DNA of 64,000 nt from Saprospiraceae bacterium (GCA_020628095.1 JAHDFP010000022.1:1-64000), one strand, 5' to 3'. Shown: positions 38,215 to 47,554, numbered from the stretch's first letter. The notes: generated by a model from the sequence alone, not told the origin. Made by a program: numbers and translations.

Positions 38215-40197
38215 CTACCCGCTCAACACCACCGTCCCTAATTTAGCCGCCAACTCTTTCTTGGTCTCTGAGAGTTGTTTGTAGCCTTCTAACGCCTTAT
38301 TCATTTGCTCGAAGTTTTGGGAGTTTTGCATTTCGGTTATTTTTTCGCCGAGCATCTTTATGACAGTCGTTATTTTTTTGAGTTTGAATCTATAGATGGA
38401 TTGTAAGCTGTCCTTATAGAAGTTTCTTTCTGGGGGCTTTTGTGTTTGGAGACCGACTTCGTATTTATCCCAGTTAGCGAATTCGTATTTAGAGCTATTG
38501 GCGTTAACCGCGAAGTTTCTGATATGTTCTTCTTGGTGGTTGAGAAAATATTCTGTTACAGTTTTGTTCTCGCCATGAGTTTCTACATAGCGGAATCCCT
38601 CTTCTATGATTTGTTTGTATAGATCACTGTTGAGGTATTGGAGGACATCGTATATGTTAGAGTATATCAGGTCGGCTATCTGGACATCATTTTGATCGGC
38701 ATCCTTGATAATCAGATGACCAGCCACGACCATGATACGAGCAAGGTCTTTTTCCTGATACTCGTGCTTGTTTTGTATGACAAGAGTCTCTTGTACAGCT
38801 GTGGTCTTCTCTTGTATATAGTCATCTTCATTGATAGGATACTCCTGTCTCAGTTGCCTTCTTTCTTCCCGTTCTTTTTTGAGTCGTTTACTACGGATCT
38901 CGTTCCTTATTATTTTGTTGGTTTCTTTGACGAGTATTTTTTCGTCTATTTCGAGGAGCTGGCTCGTTTGTGCGATATAAGTTGCACGCTTGATGGGGTC
39001 TCTTATTTTGGCGGTACTTTCGAGAATATCTTTTATAAGGGCGGCTTTTTTTACAGGGTCATTTTTAGCCTCATCTATGGATAGCTCTAATTTGAAAAAT
39101 AAGAAGTCCTTTGACTTATTTTGGATATAAGCTGTAAATCCTTCGTGACCATTTTTATTGACGAACGAGTCTGGGTCTTCTCCTTCTGGTAGTAGAACTA
39201 GCCTGACATTCATGTCACTTTCCAGTACGATATTAAGTCCTCTCAGAGATGCCTTAATACCCGCAGGATCACCATCGAATAAGAACGTAACATTGTTAGT
39301 ATACCTCTTAATTAGTTGTACTTGTTCTTTAGTCAGTGAGGTGCCTGATGATGCGACGACATTTTCTATTCCATTCTGATGGAGACTTATAACATCTGTA
39401 TAACCTTCCACTATGTAGCAGACATCGGCTTTTCTGATCGGATTTTTTGCCAGATGCATACCATAGAGTATTTTTCTCTTGGTATAGATGGGCGTCTCTG
39501 GCGAGTTGATATATTTGGGCTGTTTCTTGTCATTACTAAGAGTACGGCCTGCAAAGGCTATGACCTTGCCACTCAGATTATGTATGGGAAACATGACCCG
39601 ATTTCTAAAAAAGTCAAATCCCCTCTGAGAAGTTAAGCCGAGGTCTTTGAGGTATTGTTCGTTATATTGCTTTTTGTGAGCCTTCTCGGTCAGTTCTTTA
39701 GATGAATCAATAGCAAAACCTAAATCAAATTTTTCTATTGTCGCCCCTAGAAAACCTCTTTCCTTAAAGTAACTCAATCCGATCTTCTTACCTTCTTCTC
39801 GATTGAATAAGTTATCCGTAAAGTAGCTCTTGGCGAATTCATTTATTATAAAATAGCTGTCTTCTACTTTTTTCTGTGCCTCGTATTCTTTCTGGTCATC
39901 AGGGCTGGATTCTTCTATAGCGACATTATAGCGTTTGGCTAATGTTCTTATGGCCTCTGGAAAAGATAAGCTGTCATGCTCCATGAGAAACTGTACAGGA
40001 CCGCCGCCTTTTCCACATCCAAAGCATTTATAGATGTTTTTAGTCGGTGAGACTGTGAATGAGGGCGTCTTTTCGTCATGGAAGGGACACAATCCAAGTA
40101 GATTAGCCCCTCTTCTTTTGAGAGAAATATAGTCCTCGATAATGTCTTGCACCTGAGCCAAATCCAAGACTTCCTGTATGGTACTCTGTGAGATCAA
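38215..40197 (-). CDS. dnaG: DNA primase
   Basis: Makes RNA primers at the replication fork. It has 660 residues. The start must be TTG at 40197 (MISQSTIQEVLDLAQVQDII), since an in-frame stop lies 19 bases upstream without ATG or GTG. The N-terminal CHC2 zinc finger shows CPFHDEKTPSFTVSPTK and CFGCGKGG. The catalytic core contains FRNRVMFPIHNLSGKVIAFAGR, and the TOPRIM acidic motifs are in YIVEGYTDVISLHQ and FLFDGDPAG. A DnaB-interacting C-terminal region follows. Monocistronic, divergent from lysA. Confidence 0.96.
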   Translation of the reverse strand: MISQSTIQEVLDLAQVQDIIEDYISLKRRGANLLGLCPFHDEKTPSFTVSPTKNIYKCFGCGKGGGPVQFLMEHDSLSFPEAIRTLAKRYNVAIEESSPDDQKEYEAQKKVEDSYFIINEFAKSYFTDNLFNREEGKKIGLSYFKERGFLGATIEKFDLGFAIDSSKELTEKAHKKQYNEQYLKDLGLTSQRGFDFFRNRVMFPIHNLSGKVIAFAGRTLSNDKKQPKYINSPETPIYTKRKILYGMHLAKNPIRKADVCYIVEGYTDVISLHQNGIENVVASSGTSLTKEQVQLIKRYTNNVTFLFDGDPAGIKASLRGLNIVLESDMNVRLVLLPEGEDPDSFVNKNGHEGFTAYIQNKSKDFLFFKLELSIDEAKNDPVKKAALIKDILESTAKIRDPIKRATYIAQTSQLLEIDEKILVKETNKIIRNEIRSKRLKKEREERRQLRQEYPINEDDYIQEKTTAVQETLVIQNKHEYQEKDLARIMVVAGHLIIKDADQNDVQIADLIYSNIYDVLQYLNSDLYKQIIEEGFRYVETHGENKTVTEYFLNHQEEHIRNFAVNANSSKYEFANWDKYEVGLQTQKPPERNFYKDSLQSIYRFKLKKITTVIKMLGEKITEMQNSQNFEQMNKALEGYKQLSETKKELAAKLGTVVLSG

Positions 40198-40298
40198 ATT
40201 ATATCTAATGTAGAATTATAGATCAAAATAATATAACAACATTCGATGTTTTATGAGACAATCGGTAATTTGACAATTTGTAAGAATAAAAAACTCAA

Positions 40299-41513
40299 AT
40301 GACACAAGTACAGGGTATTTCCTATTTGGATCTGGTAGATAAATATGATGCGCCTTTATATGTATATGATGCCGATAACATCAAGTCTATGTATGACAAA
40401 TTCGTGAATGCCTTTAGTGTGCCTAAGCTGAAAGTACATTATGCTTGCAAAGCATTATCGAATATCTCCGTACTCAAGCTGATTAAGAGTTTTGGTTGCG
40501 GTCTGGATTGTGTGTCTATACAGGAGCTAAGACTTGGTTTGTTAGCAGGATTTAAGCCTGAGGATATACTCTTTACACCTAATAACATATCCGAGCAAGA
40601 ATATGATCTTGCTGTCCAGGCAGGTGTCAATATCAATATTGACAATTTCGAAATGCTAGAATACTTTGGTTCTACATATCCTAATATACCCGTCTGCGTC
40701 AGAATCAATCCCCATGTTATGGGTGGTGGTAATAGAAAGATAAGCGTAGGTCACATTGGGTCCAAGTTTGGTATATCCATACATCAGATGCCTTTGCTGG
40801 AGAAAATTATCAAAACCTTTGATATCAAGATCAATGGCATACACGTCCATACAGGGTCTGACATATTAGATTCGGATATATTTATACATGCTTCTAAGGT
40901 GATATTGGATGTCGTCGATAAGTTTGATTCTGTGGAGTACGTTGATTTTGGGAGTGGATTTAAGGTGGCCTATAAGCAGGGGGGATTACAGACAGATATC
41001 GAAGATTTTGGACAGGAGTTCAGTAATATGTTTAACGAATTTTGTGAGAGTTGTAACAGACAATTAGAGCTGAAGTTCGAGCCAGGAAAATATCTGGTAA
41101 GCCATGCAGGCGTATTTCTGGTAAGAGCCAATGTGATCAAGCGTACGACAGCCACTACCTTTGTAGGTGTCGATTCTGGGCTGAACCATCTGATAAGGCC
41201 TATGTTCTATGATGCCTATCATGACATCATCAACATATCTAACCCCAATGGTAAACCAAAAATATATTCCGTCGTCGGATATATCTGTGAGACAGACACT
41301 TTCGGAGAAGACAGAAAATTAGCGGAGGTAAGCAAAGGTGATATCCTCATGATCAAAAATGCTGGGGCCTACTGTTATATGATGTCATCTAATTATAATT
41401 CTCGCTACAGACCACCAGAGGTGATGGTGCATCAGGGCAAAGATTATCTTATCCGCGAGCGGGAGTCATTCGATAATATAATGCAGTTGCAGTGCGATCC
41501 TGATTTCTTATAA
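40299..41513 (+). CDS. lysA: Diaminopimelate decarboxylase
   Basis: PLP enzyme that decarboxylates meso-DAP to lysine. It has 404 residues. The PLP lysine is K51 in VHYACKALSN. The glycine-rich phosphate site is HVHTGSDI. The substrate region is FEPGKYLVSHAG, where the family usually has EPGR, and the C-terminal CETDTFGEDRKL block contains the conserved Cys. Its TAA overlaps the end of the convergent DUF4252 gene through the palindrome TTATAA (41508-41513). Close relatives acting on other amino acids are less likely. Confidence 0.92.
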   Translation: MTQVQGISYLDLVDKYDAPLYVYDADNIKSMYDKFVNAFSVPKLKVHYACKALSNISVLKLIKSFGCGLDCVSIQELRLGLLAGFKPEDILFTPNNISEQEYDLAVQAGVNINIDNFEMLEYFGSTYPNIPVCVRINPHVMGGGNRKISVGHIGSKFGISIHQMPLLEKIIKTFDIKINGIHVHTGSDILDSDIFIHASKVILDVVDKFDSVEYVDFGSGFKVAYKQGGLQTDIEDFGQEFSNMFNEFCESCNRQLELKFEPGKYLVSHAGVFLVRANVIKRTTATTFVGVDSGLNHLIRPMFYDAYHDIINISNPNGKPKIYSVVGYICETDTFGEDRKLAEVSKGDILMIKNAGAYCYMMSSNYNSRYRPPEVMVHQGKDYLIRERESFDNIMQLQCDPDFL

Positions 41514-42023
41514 GTCCTGTAGTCGCTTAAAGAAATTCATATCCTTGAGAGTCTGCATATCTAGGTCGGACTTAATATTGAATACAGTCGAAGTCTCTTC
41601 TTCGTTAAGTATTGTAATAACAAGGTTATGTATTATATCTCCATCCATATCTGCCCATAGACTGATCTTGTGTTCTTTGTCTCTGGCTTCTACGAGTGGC
41701 TCGTAGTTATGCGAGTGGAAGTAATTTATCAATTTAGTATAATGAGTACTGAAATCGGCTGGAGCTTTGGTGTTGACCAGTAATCTCAGCTTTTTGATGT
41801 GGCTCGTCAATTCTCTGATCATCTCTTGTTCCTCCTTCTCTAGATCATTAGTCGCTGTCTTACCTGCAAATTTTATTAGCCATCCTGGCACTTTCACACC
41901 CAAAGAGTGGTCATCCTTGAGTAGCTTATTCATGAATTTGTCTGGATTCATTTCCTGCGCCCTTAGCGTATCAGAAAATGTAATCAATAAAGAGATAGAT
42001 AGGAATGTAATCAGAAGTCGCAT
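41508..42023 (-). CDS. DUF4252 protein, paralog 2
   Basis: 171 residues with a signal peptide (MRLLITFLSISLLITFSDTLRAQ). The body carries the DUF4252 features shared with its neighbour: a run near EMIRELTSHIKKLRLLVNT, FSTHYTKLINYFHSHNYEPL and VEARDKEHKISLWADMDGDII. Function unknown; DUF4252 genes often sit beside ECF sigma factors in Bacteroidota. It starts 4 bases after the stop of paralog 1 and overlaps lysA by 6 bases tail to tail. Confidence 0.8.
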   Translation of the reverse strand: MRLLITFLSISLLITFSDTLRAQEMNPDKFMNKLLKDDHSLGVKVPGWLIKFAGKTATNDLEKEEQEMIRELTSHIKKLRLLVNTKAPADFSTHYTKLINYFHSHNYEPLVEARDKEHKISLWADMDGDIIHNLVITILNEEETSTVFNIKSDLDMQTLKDMNFFKRLQDL

Positions 42024-42027
42024 AGTA

Positions 42028-42537
42028 TTATTTTTCGAGTTTCTCTAAGTGTTCTATGCCATCTATATCCATGTTCTTAGCCAGTTGTGCGATCTTGTTG
42101 AGATATATCTTGCCTACAAAACTTAATAGTACAAACTCTTCCTCACCTCCTACAAGTAGTAATAATTCATTGACGATTTTACCACCGTTTTGGTCTTTAA
42201 CCATAAATCGGATGTTTTGATCCTTATCGCGCACGGTCATTAACTCTTCGTAATCGTTCGTGTTGATCTTATTAATGGCCTCTTTGTAAAAAGACTGCGG
42301 ACTATCCTGAGTAGTAAGTATCTTAAGCCCTTGCATCTCGTTAAGCATCTCAAGCAACTCAGCATCTACTTCCTCCTCCGCAATGTTAGCAATCAACTCA
42401 AACATCTTCTTATTGATAGATACCATGGTAAATCTATCATCATCCCTATATTGGTCAAAGTATTTAGTTATGGCATCTTGTCCTTGCAGACTACTTCCTA
42501 AGAAGACTACAAGTAATGATAAGATTATATTTTTCAT
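42028..42537 (-). CDS. DUF4252 protein, paralog 1
   Basis: 169 residues, signal peptide MKNIILSLLVVFLGSSLQGQ, then a DUF4252 body with YRDDDRFTMVSINKKMFEL, INTNDYEELMTVRDKDQNI and FMVKDQNGGKIVNELLLLVG. Clearly homologous to the following gene (same order of blocks and similar length), so a local duplication. It is 132 bases downstream of the anti-sigma-like gene. Possibly part of an envelope-stress output of the neighbouring ECF sigma, which is inference. Confidence 0.8.
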   Translation of the reverse strand: MKNIILSLLVVFLGSSLQGQDAITKYFDQYRDDDRFTMVSINKKMFELIANIAEEEVDAELLEMLNEMQGLKILTTQDSPQSFYKEAINKINTNDYEELMTVRDKDQNIRFMVKDQNGGKIVNELLLLVGGEEEFVLLSFVGKIYLNKIAQLAKNMDIDGIEHLEKLEK

Positions 42538-42669
42538 GTGTTTTATAATTTATAACGAACTGATTAGTACGATTCTAAAAATTATGATAGTCCCCTGAGC
42601 GATTTAGTTGTGCTCGTCTTAGGCCTTTCGTATTTATAGAAATATTATTGATAATTTATTGTTTGCGAT

Positions 42670-43131
42670 TTATTTGAAAATGTCTGCTTTCTTAAGGTTG
42701 CCGAGATTCTTAGTCATGACACTATTTCCTTTTTCATATTTATTACTCAGATAGCCCAATGCCTCCATGGCAATAGCCAGCGCTTCTTCTGGATCTTCTA
42801 CTTCTGTGTACTTGGCAGCATAAGAGTTATCCTCTGGGGCAAAGTGATTATAACTCACCGTCAGCAGTAATAAGAAAGATGCGGCGATACCTATAATCTT
42901 AGGATATAGCATTCTTATCTTACCCTTCTTCTCCTTAGTGAAACTCAGGTCAGGCTGGAACTCAATATCCAAAGATTTTTCTTCTGAGAAATATTGAAAA
43001 AGGGGAATCATATCCTGATGCTCTTCCGCCACCTGACCAGATAGCATGTACGCCCTGATAGCAGACTCTTCTTCCAGCGACGTATCGCCATTCCAGTATT
43101 TTTCTATTAGTGAAGACATATTATTTGTCAT
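42670..43131 (-). CDS. Putative membrane anti-sigma-like protein
   Basis: 153 residues. The cytoplasmic N-terminus (about 1-72) has the compact start IEKYWNGDTSLEEESAIRAY, common in Bacteroidota genes downstream of ECF sigmas. One membrane span (about 75-95, IGIAASFLLLLTVSYNHF) and a short outer tail follow. The ATG overlaps the sigma stop (ATGA). It lacks an obvious zinc anti-sigma motif (HxxxCxxC), so control of the sigma factor is inferred from context and topology. Confidence 0.65.
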   Translation of the reverse strand: MTNNMSSLIEKYWNGDTSLEEESAIRAYMLSGQVAEEHQDMIPLFQYFSEEKSLDIEFQPDLSFTKEKKGKIRMLYPKIIGIAASFLLLLTVSYNHFAPEDNSYAAKYTEVEDPEEALAIAMEALGYLSNKYEKGNSVMTKNLGNLKKADIFK

Positions 43132-43628
43132 AACACCTTTTGTTTTATTTGTTCTTTCAATTTTAATCTTGCTCTATGTAGATAGACCTTGACCTTATCT
43201 ATACTATATCCTGTAATCTGACTCACCTCTTTATAGGAATAACCATCTATGTCTCTTAGTTCTAGTACTGTCCTATGATTATCTGGTAACGCGCTGATAA
43301 CTTCTCTGACTTGTCTGAGTTGGTCTCTTACGATAGAAAGTCTTTCAGGATTGGCCGTATTAGATTTTATATCATAGTGATCATCTATGTCCGTTGTCTC
43401 CATTTTCCGACCTCTGATCTTATCTATTCCTATGTTTCTGGTTATCATCATACAGTAAGCATCAACATTATCTACAGTCGATATTTTATCTTTTACTTTC
43501 CATATTTTGACCAAAGCATCCTGCACCACGTCCTTGGCCTCTTCCTGATTTTTGACTATTCGGAATGCCAGTCTGAGCATTTTGTCTTTAAGTCGATCAA
43601 CGATATGGTTAAATTCTTCGATCTGCAT
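43128..43628 (-). CDS. ECF-type RNA polymerase sigma factor
   Basis: 166 residues. Region 2 (about 10-80) contains RLAFRIVKNQEEAKDVVQDA and ITRNIGIDKIRGRKM. Region 4 (about 108-160) contains VISALPDNHRTVLELRDIDG and SYKEVSQITGYSIDKVKVYL. Length and domain pair define an ECF sigma. First gene of a sigma, anti-sigma-like, DUF4252, DUF4252 cluster. The 166-base divergent gap before the LptF-type gene has an 11-base palindrome but no convincing promoter. Confidence 0.93.
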   Translation of the reverse strand: MQIEEFNHIVDRLKDKMLRLAFRIVKNQEEAKDVVQDALVKIWKVKDKISTVDNVDAYCMMITRNIGIDKIRGRKMETTDIDDHYDIKSNTANPERLSIVRDQLRQVREVISALPDNHRTVLELRDIDGYSYKEVSQITGYSIDKVKVYLHRARLKLKEQIKQKVL

Positions 43629-43794
43629 TGTTAGACAGCTGATTATAATTCAAGCACCTAAAATAAGTCTAATTTTATAGTGTGTATTGTCGTTATCTAT
43701 TCAGCTTCTGTCATAATGACGATCTCGGTAATAGAAATGTTACATTATGCTCATGACAAAAAGATAACTTGTTGATATTCAAAAGAATATATCA

Positions 43795-45336
43795 TTGAAA
43801 AAGATAGATAAGCTCGTCATATTAGATTTCATACCGCCATACCTTATGGCTTTTTTCGTGGCGGAGTTTGTCTTGATCATGATGTTTTTATGGAAGTATA
43901 TCAACGATATGATTGGTAAAGGTGTGTCGTTAGGTATCATATTGGAGGTTATATTCTATCATTCGGTCAAGATAATACCTGAGGCCGTACCCGTATCCAT
44001 CCTGATAGCTTCGGTGATGGTTTTTGGTAATCTCGCAGAGCGTTATGAGTTATCTAGTATGAAATCGGCTGGTATCTCTTTGACGCGTATTATGACGGGA
44101 GCAATCCTTATATCCATCTTGACCGCGTTATTCTCATTATTTGCATCCAACTACCTTAGACCACGAGCCAACTTTAAATTTTACGAGCGTATCACAGCTA
44201 TCAAGAGACAAAAGCCTGCATTAAGTTTTGAAGAGGGGGTTTTCGTCAAAGACTTCAATAATTATGTTATCAGAGTAGATGATATAGACAGAAATGGAAA
44301 AGATATCAAAGATATCTTGATCTACGATCACAGTTCCTTGGAGAGGAATAACCTCAACATTCTATCTGCTAAAGAAGGCGTCATGTACACCGAGGATGAT
44401 AATGACAATTTCGTGATGGAACTGGAGGACGGTGTGCAGTACAAGGAATTAAAGGATAAAGAAAAAGAGAAGAAAAAATGGACTTACCCACTGGTGAGAA
44501 CGCATTTTGAGAAGTGGACTAAGATATTTGATATGGATGAGTTCGCTTTTGAGGCACGTAATCTGAGTCTATCTCCCGATGCCTACAATATGATGACTGG
44601 TGCTCAGCTTAGGTCATCCATCGACTCCTTTGATCTAGCCATCCAAGAGAATATCGATAAATCCAATAACAACTTTAACACCATCCTTAATATCAAAGAA
44701 TACGAAGCCAAAAAAGACAAAAAGGAAAGCAATCTTCCCACATCCGTCAAAAAAGCCCTGTCTGGCAAAGCCAAGCAAGAAGAGGAGAATAGAACCAAAA
44801 AAATGCGAAAATCGGGCTACAAAAAACCACTGAAACAAAAGGTCACTAAGCCCATTGCCGAGCACGATTCCTTTCACGAACTATTTGATGGAGCGGAGCT
44901 AAGACAGATCATAAAAGGAGCCAAATATCTAAGCTCAAAGAAAAACGACCTACTAAAACAAAACACTAAGAAAGATCAAGCGCTACATCATCAGCAATCT
45001 CGATTTATGTGGAAGTATCATCAGCAATACTCGTGGGCTGTGATATGCATTATATTCTTGTTTATTGGAGCACCATTAGGTAGTATCGTGCGTAAGGGTG
45101 GCTATGGTTATCCATTACTCATAGCCATTATCTTTTTTATGCTTTTTGTGGTTTTCAATATTATGGGTGACAAGCTCAATCGAGCCCACAGTATGGGCCC
45201 TATCTTAGCTGCATGGCTACCTAATATTATCATAGCACCGATTGCAGCCATCTTTACTTATAAAGCGCTTAATGATAGTACATTCAAGATTTTTGGCTCA
45301 TTAGTGGCTTATTTTAAAAGAAGGTTTAATCAATAG
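43795..45336 (+). CDS. LptF/LptG (YjgP/YjgQ) family permease
   Basis: Inner-membrane component of the LPS export machine. It has 513 residues from TTG 43795, the only possible start in the open frame, giving MKKIDKLVILDFIPPYLMAF. Three N-terminal spans (about 12-35, 60-80 and 100-120), a periplasmic domain and three C-terminal spans (about 415-500) match the family. A Lys/Glu-rich, low-complexity insertion (about 285-400) enlarges the periplasmic region. A single copy here could work as either LptF or LptG. The GNAT gene follows 28 bases later. Confidence 0.87.
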   Translation: MKKIDKLVILDFIPPYLMAFFVAEFVLIMMFLWKYINDMIGKGVSLGIILEVIFYHSVKIIPEAVPVSILIASVMVFGNLAERYELSSMKSAGISLTRIMTGAILISILTALFSLFASNYLRPRANFKFYERITAIKRQKPALSFEEGVFVKDFNNYVIRVDDIDRNGKDIKDILIYDHSSLERNNLNILSAKEGVMYTEDDNDNFVMELEDGVQYKELKDKEKEKKKWTYPLVRTHFEKWTKIFDMDEFAFEARNLSLSPDAYNMMTGAQLRSSIDSFDLAIQENIDKSNNNFNTILNIKEYEAKKDKKESNLPTSVKKALSGKAKQEEENRTKKMRKSGYKKPLKQKVTKPIAEHDSFHELFDGAELRQIIKGAKYLSSKKNDLLKQNTKKDQALHHQQSRFMWKYHQQYSWAVICIIFLFIGAPLGSIVRKGGYGYPLLIAIIFFMLFVVFNIMGDKLNRAHSMGPILAAWLPNIIIAPIAAIFTYKALNDSTFKIFGSLVAYFKRRFNQ

Positions 45337-45364
45337 TATATTGAGTTAACTACTGGATGACGGC

Positions 45365-45898
45365 ATGAAAACCAATAAGTATTATCTCAGAGAAATAGAA
45401 TCGCAGGACATCAATAATATTCACAAAGGCTTATCTGATCCAGCTATCACCAAGTATTATGACGTGCATTTTTCTACTCTGGAAGAGACCAAAGAACAAA
45501 TGAAATGGTATCGAGACCTCAGAGAGAATGGTACGGGATTATGGTGGGGCATATATGGTTGTAATGATGACAATTTCCGTGGGGCGTGCGGATTTAATAA
45601 TCTGGAAAGACAACATCATAAGGCAGAAATCGGACTGTGGTTGTTGAAAGAATATTGGGGGAATGGAATATTGAAAGAGGTGATGCCTGTATTATTTAAT
45701 GCTGGATTTAATACTATGGGACTGAATAGAATAGAAGGCTACGTCGTCAGCGATAATCATAAATGTAAAAGGGCGTTGGAGAAAATCAATTTCACCTATG
45801 AAGGAACGATGAGAGAATGCGAAGTGAAAAATGGAGAACTGATAAGTGTGGATATCTATTCCATTCTTAAGAAAGATTGCTTGGACAAACTAGGCTAG
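45365..45898 (+). CDS. GNAT family N-acetyltransferase (RimJ/RimL type)
   Basis: 177 residues. An N-terminal YYLREIESQDINNIHKGLSD typical of the RimJ/RimL group is followed by the acetyl-CoA-binding region GLWLLKEYWGNGILKEVMPV (about 95-115) and the C-terminal NRIEGYVVSDNHKCKRALEK and FTYEGTMREC. Substrate (protein N-terminus or small molecule) unknown. It converges with YigZ. Confidence 0.85.
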   Translation: MKTNKYYLREIESQDINNIHKGLSDPAITKYYDVHFSTLEETKEQMKWYRDLRENGTGLWWGIYGCNDDNFRGACGFNNLERQHHKAEIGLWLLKEYWGNGILKEVMPVLFNAGFNTMGLNRIEGYVVSDNHKCKRALEKINFTYEGTMRECEVKNGELISVDIYSILKKDCLDKLG

Positions 45899-45921
45899 TT
45901 TACAGGGATGTGATCCTCGCT

Positions 45922-46569
45922 TTACAGCATCTCTATCTTAAGACCAGGTATCACGGTATCTTCAGTTATATCTTCTGGTGAGCGATTAAGGTATTGGGCC
46001 TTGAGAGCGGTTATAATTTCCTCATGACGGGATTGTCTCAGCAAGGTGATGAGGTACGGATTTTGGTCAAAGACTTTTTCTGTCAGCTCGATATCCATCT
46101 GTTTGATGACATCTAATAAAGGGCCCATAATGCTGTAGTCGAATGACAACTTGTAACCTACAGTTATATATTTTTCTATTATCTCGGCATGGGTAATCGC
46201 CTCGATAGCGGCTCCGCGATACGCTTGTATGAGTCCCGATGTACCCAACTTAGTTCCTCCAAAATATCTGACCACGATACAAGAGACATTAACCAATTTA
46301 TGACTCAATAATTGATTATAAATTGGCTTCCCCGCTGTACCTGAGGGTTCTCCATCATCTGTATATCTGAATATGTCTGTGTCCAAAAACCTATAAGCGA
46401 AACAATGATGTCTCGCCTTATGGTGAACTGCTTTCACTGATTCCAGATGTACTTCGAACTGTTCGATATCGGAGATAGGTTTTAGATATCCAAAAAATTT
46501 AGACCCACGATCTTTATATTCTCCTTCGCTTTCTTTGTCTATAGTATAGTATATGTCACTCGCGCTCAT
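45922..46569 (-). CDS. YigZ/IMPACT family protein
   Basis: 215 residues. The N-terminal UPF0029/IMPACT fold shows SEGEYKDRGSKFFGYLKPI, HHKARHHCFAYRF and DDGEPSGTAGKPIYN, followed by VVRYFGGTKLGTSGLIQAY. The C-terminal small domain (about 140-200) is present as in the full-length YigZ family. The ATG directly follows the TAG of the EamA transporter (zero gap), so the two are co-transcribed. Cellular role not established for the family. Confidence 0.92.
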   Translation of the reverse strand: MSASDIYYTIDKESEGEYKDRGSKFFGYLKPISDIEQFEVHLESVKAVHHKARHHCFAYRFLDTDIFRYTDDGEPSGTAGKPIYNQLLSHKLVNVSCIVVRYFGGTKLGTSGLIQAYRGAAIEAITHAEIIEKYITVGYKLSFDYSIMGPLLDVIKQMDIELTEKVFDQNPYLITLLRQSRHEEIITALKAQYLNRSPEDITEDTVIPGLKIEML

Positions 46570-47424
46570 CTATCCTGATATCAGTAGTACACAAATAATC
46601 GCCATCACTAATCCGATATAATTGATACGTGATAATTTTTCACGGAATAAGTAGACACCAAGAATAGTCGTCAATACAATGACGCCGAGGTTGTTAATGG
46701 GAAATAGGACAGAACCTTCCCATGTTTCCAGTCCTTTTATGAGAAGATATATGGTAAAGAAATTAGGTACCCCTAATATAATACCACCGATAATATCTTG
46801 TCTGGCGAAACTGAATGATCTGGTCACTAATAAATATAACACTCCCCAGCAACCTGCAAGAAAAAACAAAGTCGACACAAAACTCAGTCCTGCATCCGTG
46901 ACAATACCTTTAGCCTGCGTATAAAAGATAACCACCTCTATCAGACCACTCCCAAATAGCACCAAAAAGGGCCAGTACCAATATTTCTTGGCTGTAGCCA
47001 ATGTTTCTGGGTCTTGCTTGTCTTTGATATTAATAAGGATTATAGCCACAATGGCTAACAATATCGCGACATATTTACTCATACTTCCTTCCTCACCGAA
47101 TAGTCCGATCCCTATAATTACGGGAAAAACAAGGGACAATTTCTGGAATATGCTAGTGATTATCATGCCGACCTTTTGTATTGTGTAGGCATTGACATTA
47201 AAGAAAATGATGAAACAAACACTCAGAAACAAGGCATAAGGAAACCAAGTGGACGTATATGTGCTGCTATCTATAGCCAGTCTATTGAGTATCAAAGAAC
47301 CGCAGGCGAAACAAGTGAAATAGTTGACGATAATCGCTTTGAGGTTGGTCACCTCGTATTTGGGAAACATCCTGAACAAAATGGCCAGGATGACATTGGA
47401 TAATATGAGAATAGCGATTAACAA
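46570..47424 (-). CDS. EamA/DMT family transporter
   Basis: 284 residues with about ten hydrophobic spans in two similar halves, as in drug/metabolite transporters. The start has to be TTG at 47424 because the frame upstream contains no ATG, GTG or further TTG before its stop. Hydrophobic helices begin at once (MLIAILILSNVILAILF). Substrate unknown. First gene of a two-gene unit with yigZ. Confidence 0.82.
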   Translation of the reverse strand: MLIAILILSNVILAILFRMFPKYEVTNLKAIIVNYFTCFACGSLILNRLAIDSSTYTSTWFPYALFLSVCFIIFFNVNAYTIQKVGMIITSIFQKLSLVFPVIIGIGLFGEEGSMSKYVAILLAIVAIILINIKDKQDPETLATAKKYWYWPFLVLFGSGLIEVVIFYTQAKGIVTDAGLSFVSTLFFLAGCWGVLYLLVTRSFSFARQDIIGGIILGVPNFFTIYLLIKGLETWEGSVLFPINNLGVIVLTTILGVYLFREKLSRINYIGLVMAIICVLLISG

Positions 47425-47532
47425 ATCATTTGAAATTGGTTTTGAAATGCTTAGTGACTTATGGGTGTTAGATTATAGACTTTTGCAATACTAAATAATT
47501 AATACGTGGATATATTTAGAATTTCTATAATG

Positions 47533-47540
47533 TATATTTG
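47533..47540 (+). promoter_or_regulatory. Candidate -7 element of the DUF1599 gene
   Basis: TATATTTG matches TAnnTTTG exactly and is followed by CC. The TTG start codon is only 15 bases downstream, so the leader would be under ten bases, nearly leaderless. No good -33 box. Confidence 0.45.
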
Positions 47541-47554
47541 CCAAAAATAGCCAA

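Noticed and set aside
42023-42028. DUF4252 pair considered as one gene broken by a frameshift
   Set aside because: Each has its own ATG, signal peptide and full-length domain, so they are tandem paralogs.
42538-42669. Possible ECF-type promoter (GGGAC...CGTA) before the first DUF4252 gene
   Set aside because: The spacing and -35-like part do not match a known ECF consensus well enough, and no matching motif was found upstream of the sigma gene.
43710-43720. 11-base palindrome GTCATAATGAC between the sigma and LptF-type genes
   Set aside because: Short and single. Palindromes of this length are expected by chance in AT-rich gaps, with no second copy seen nearby.
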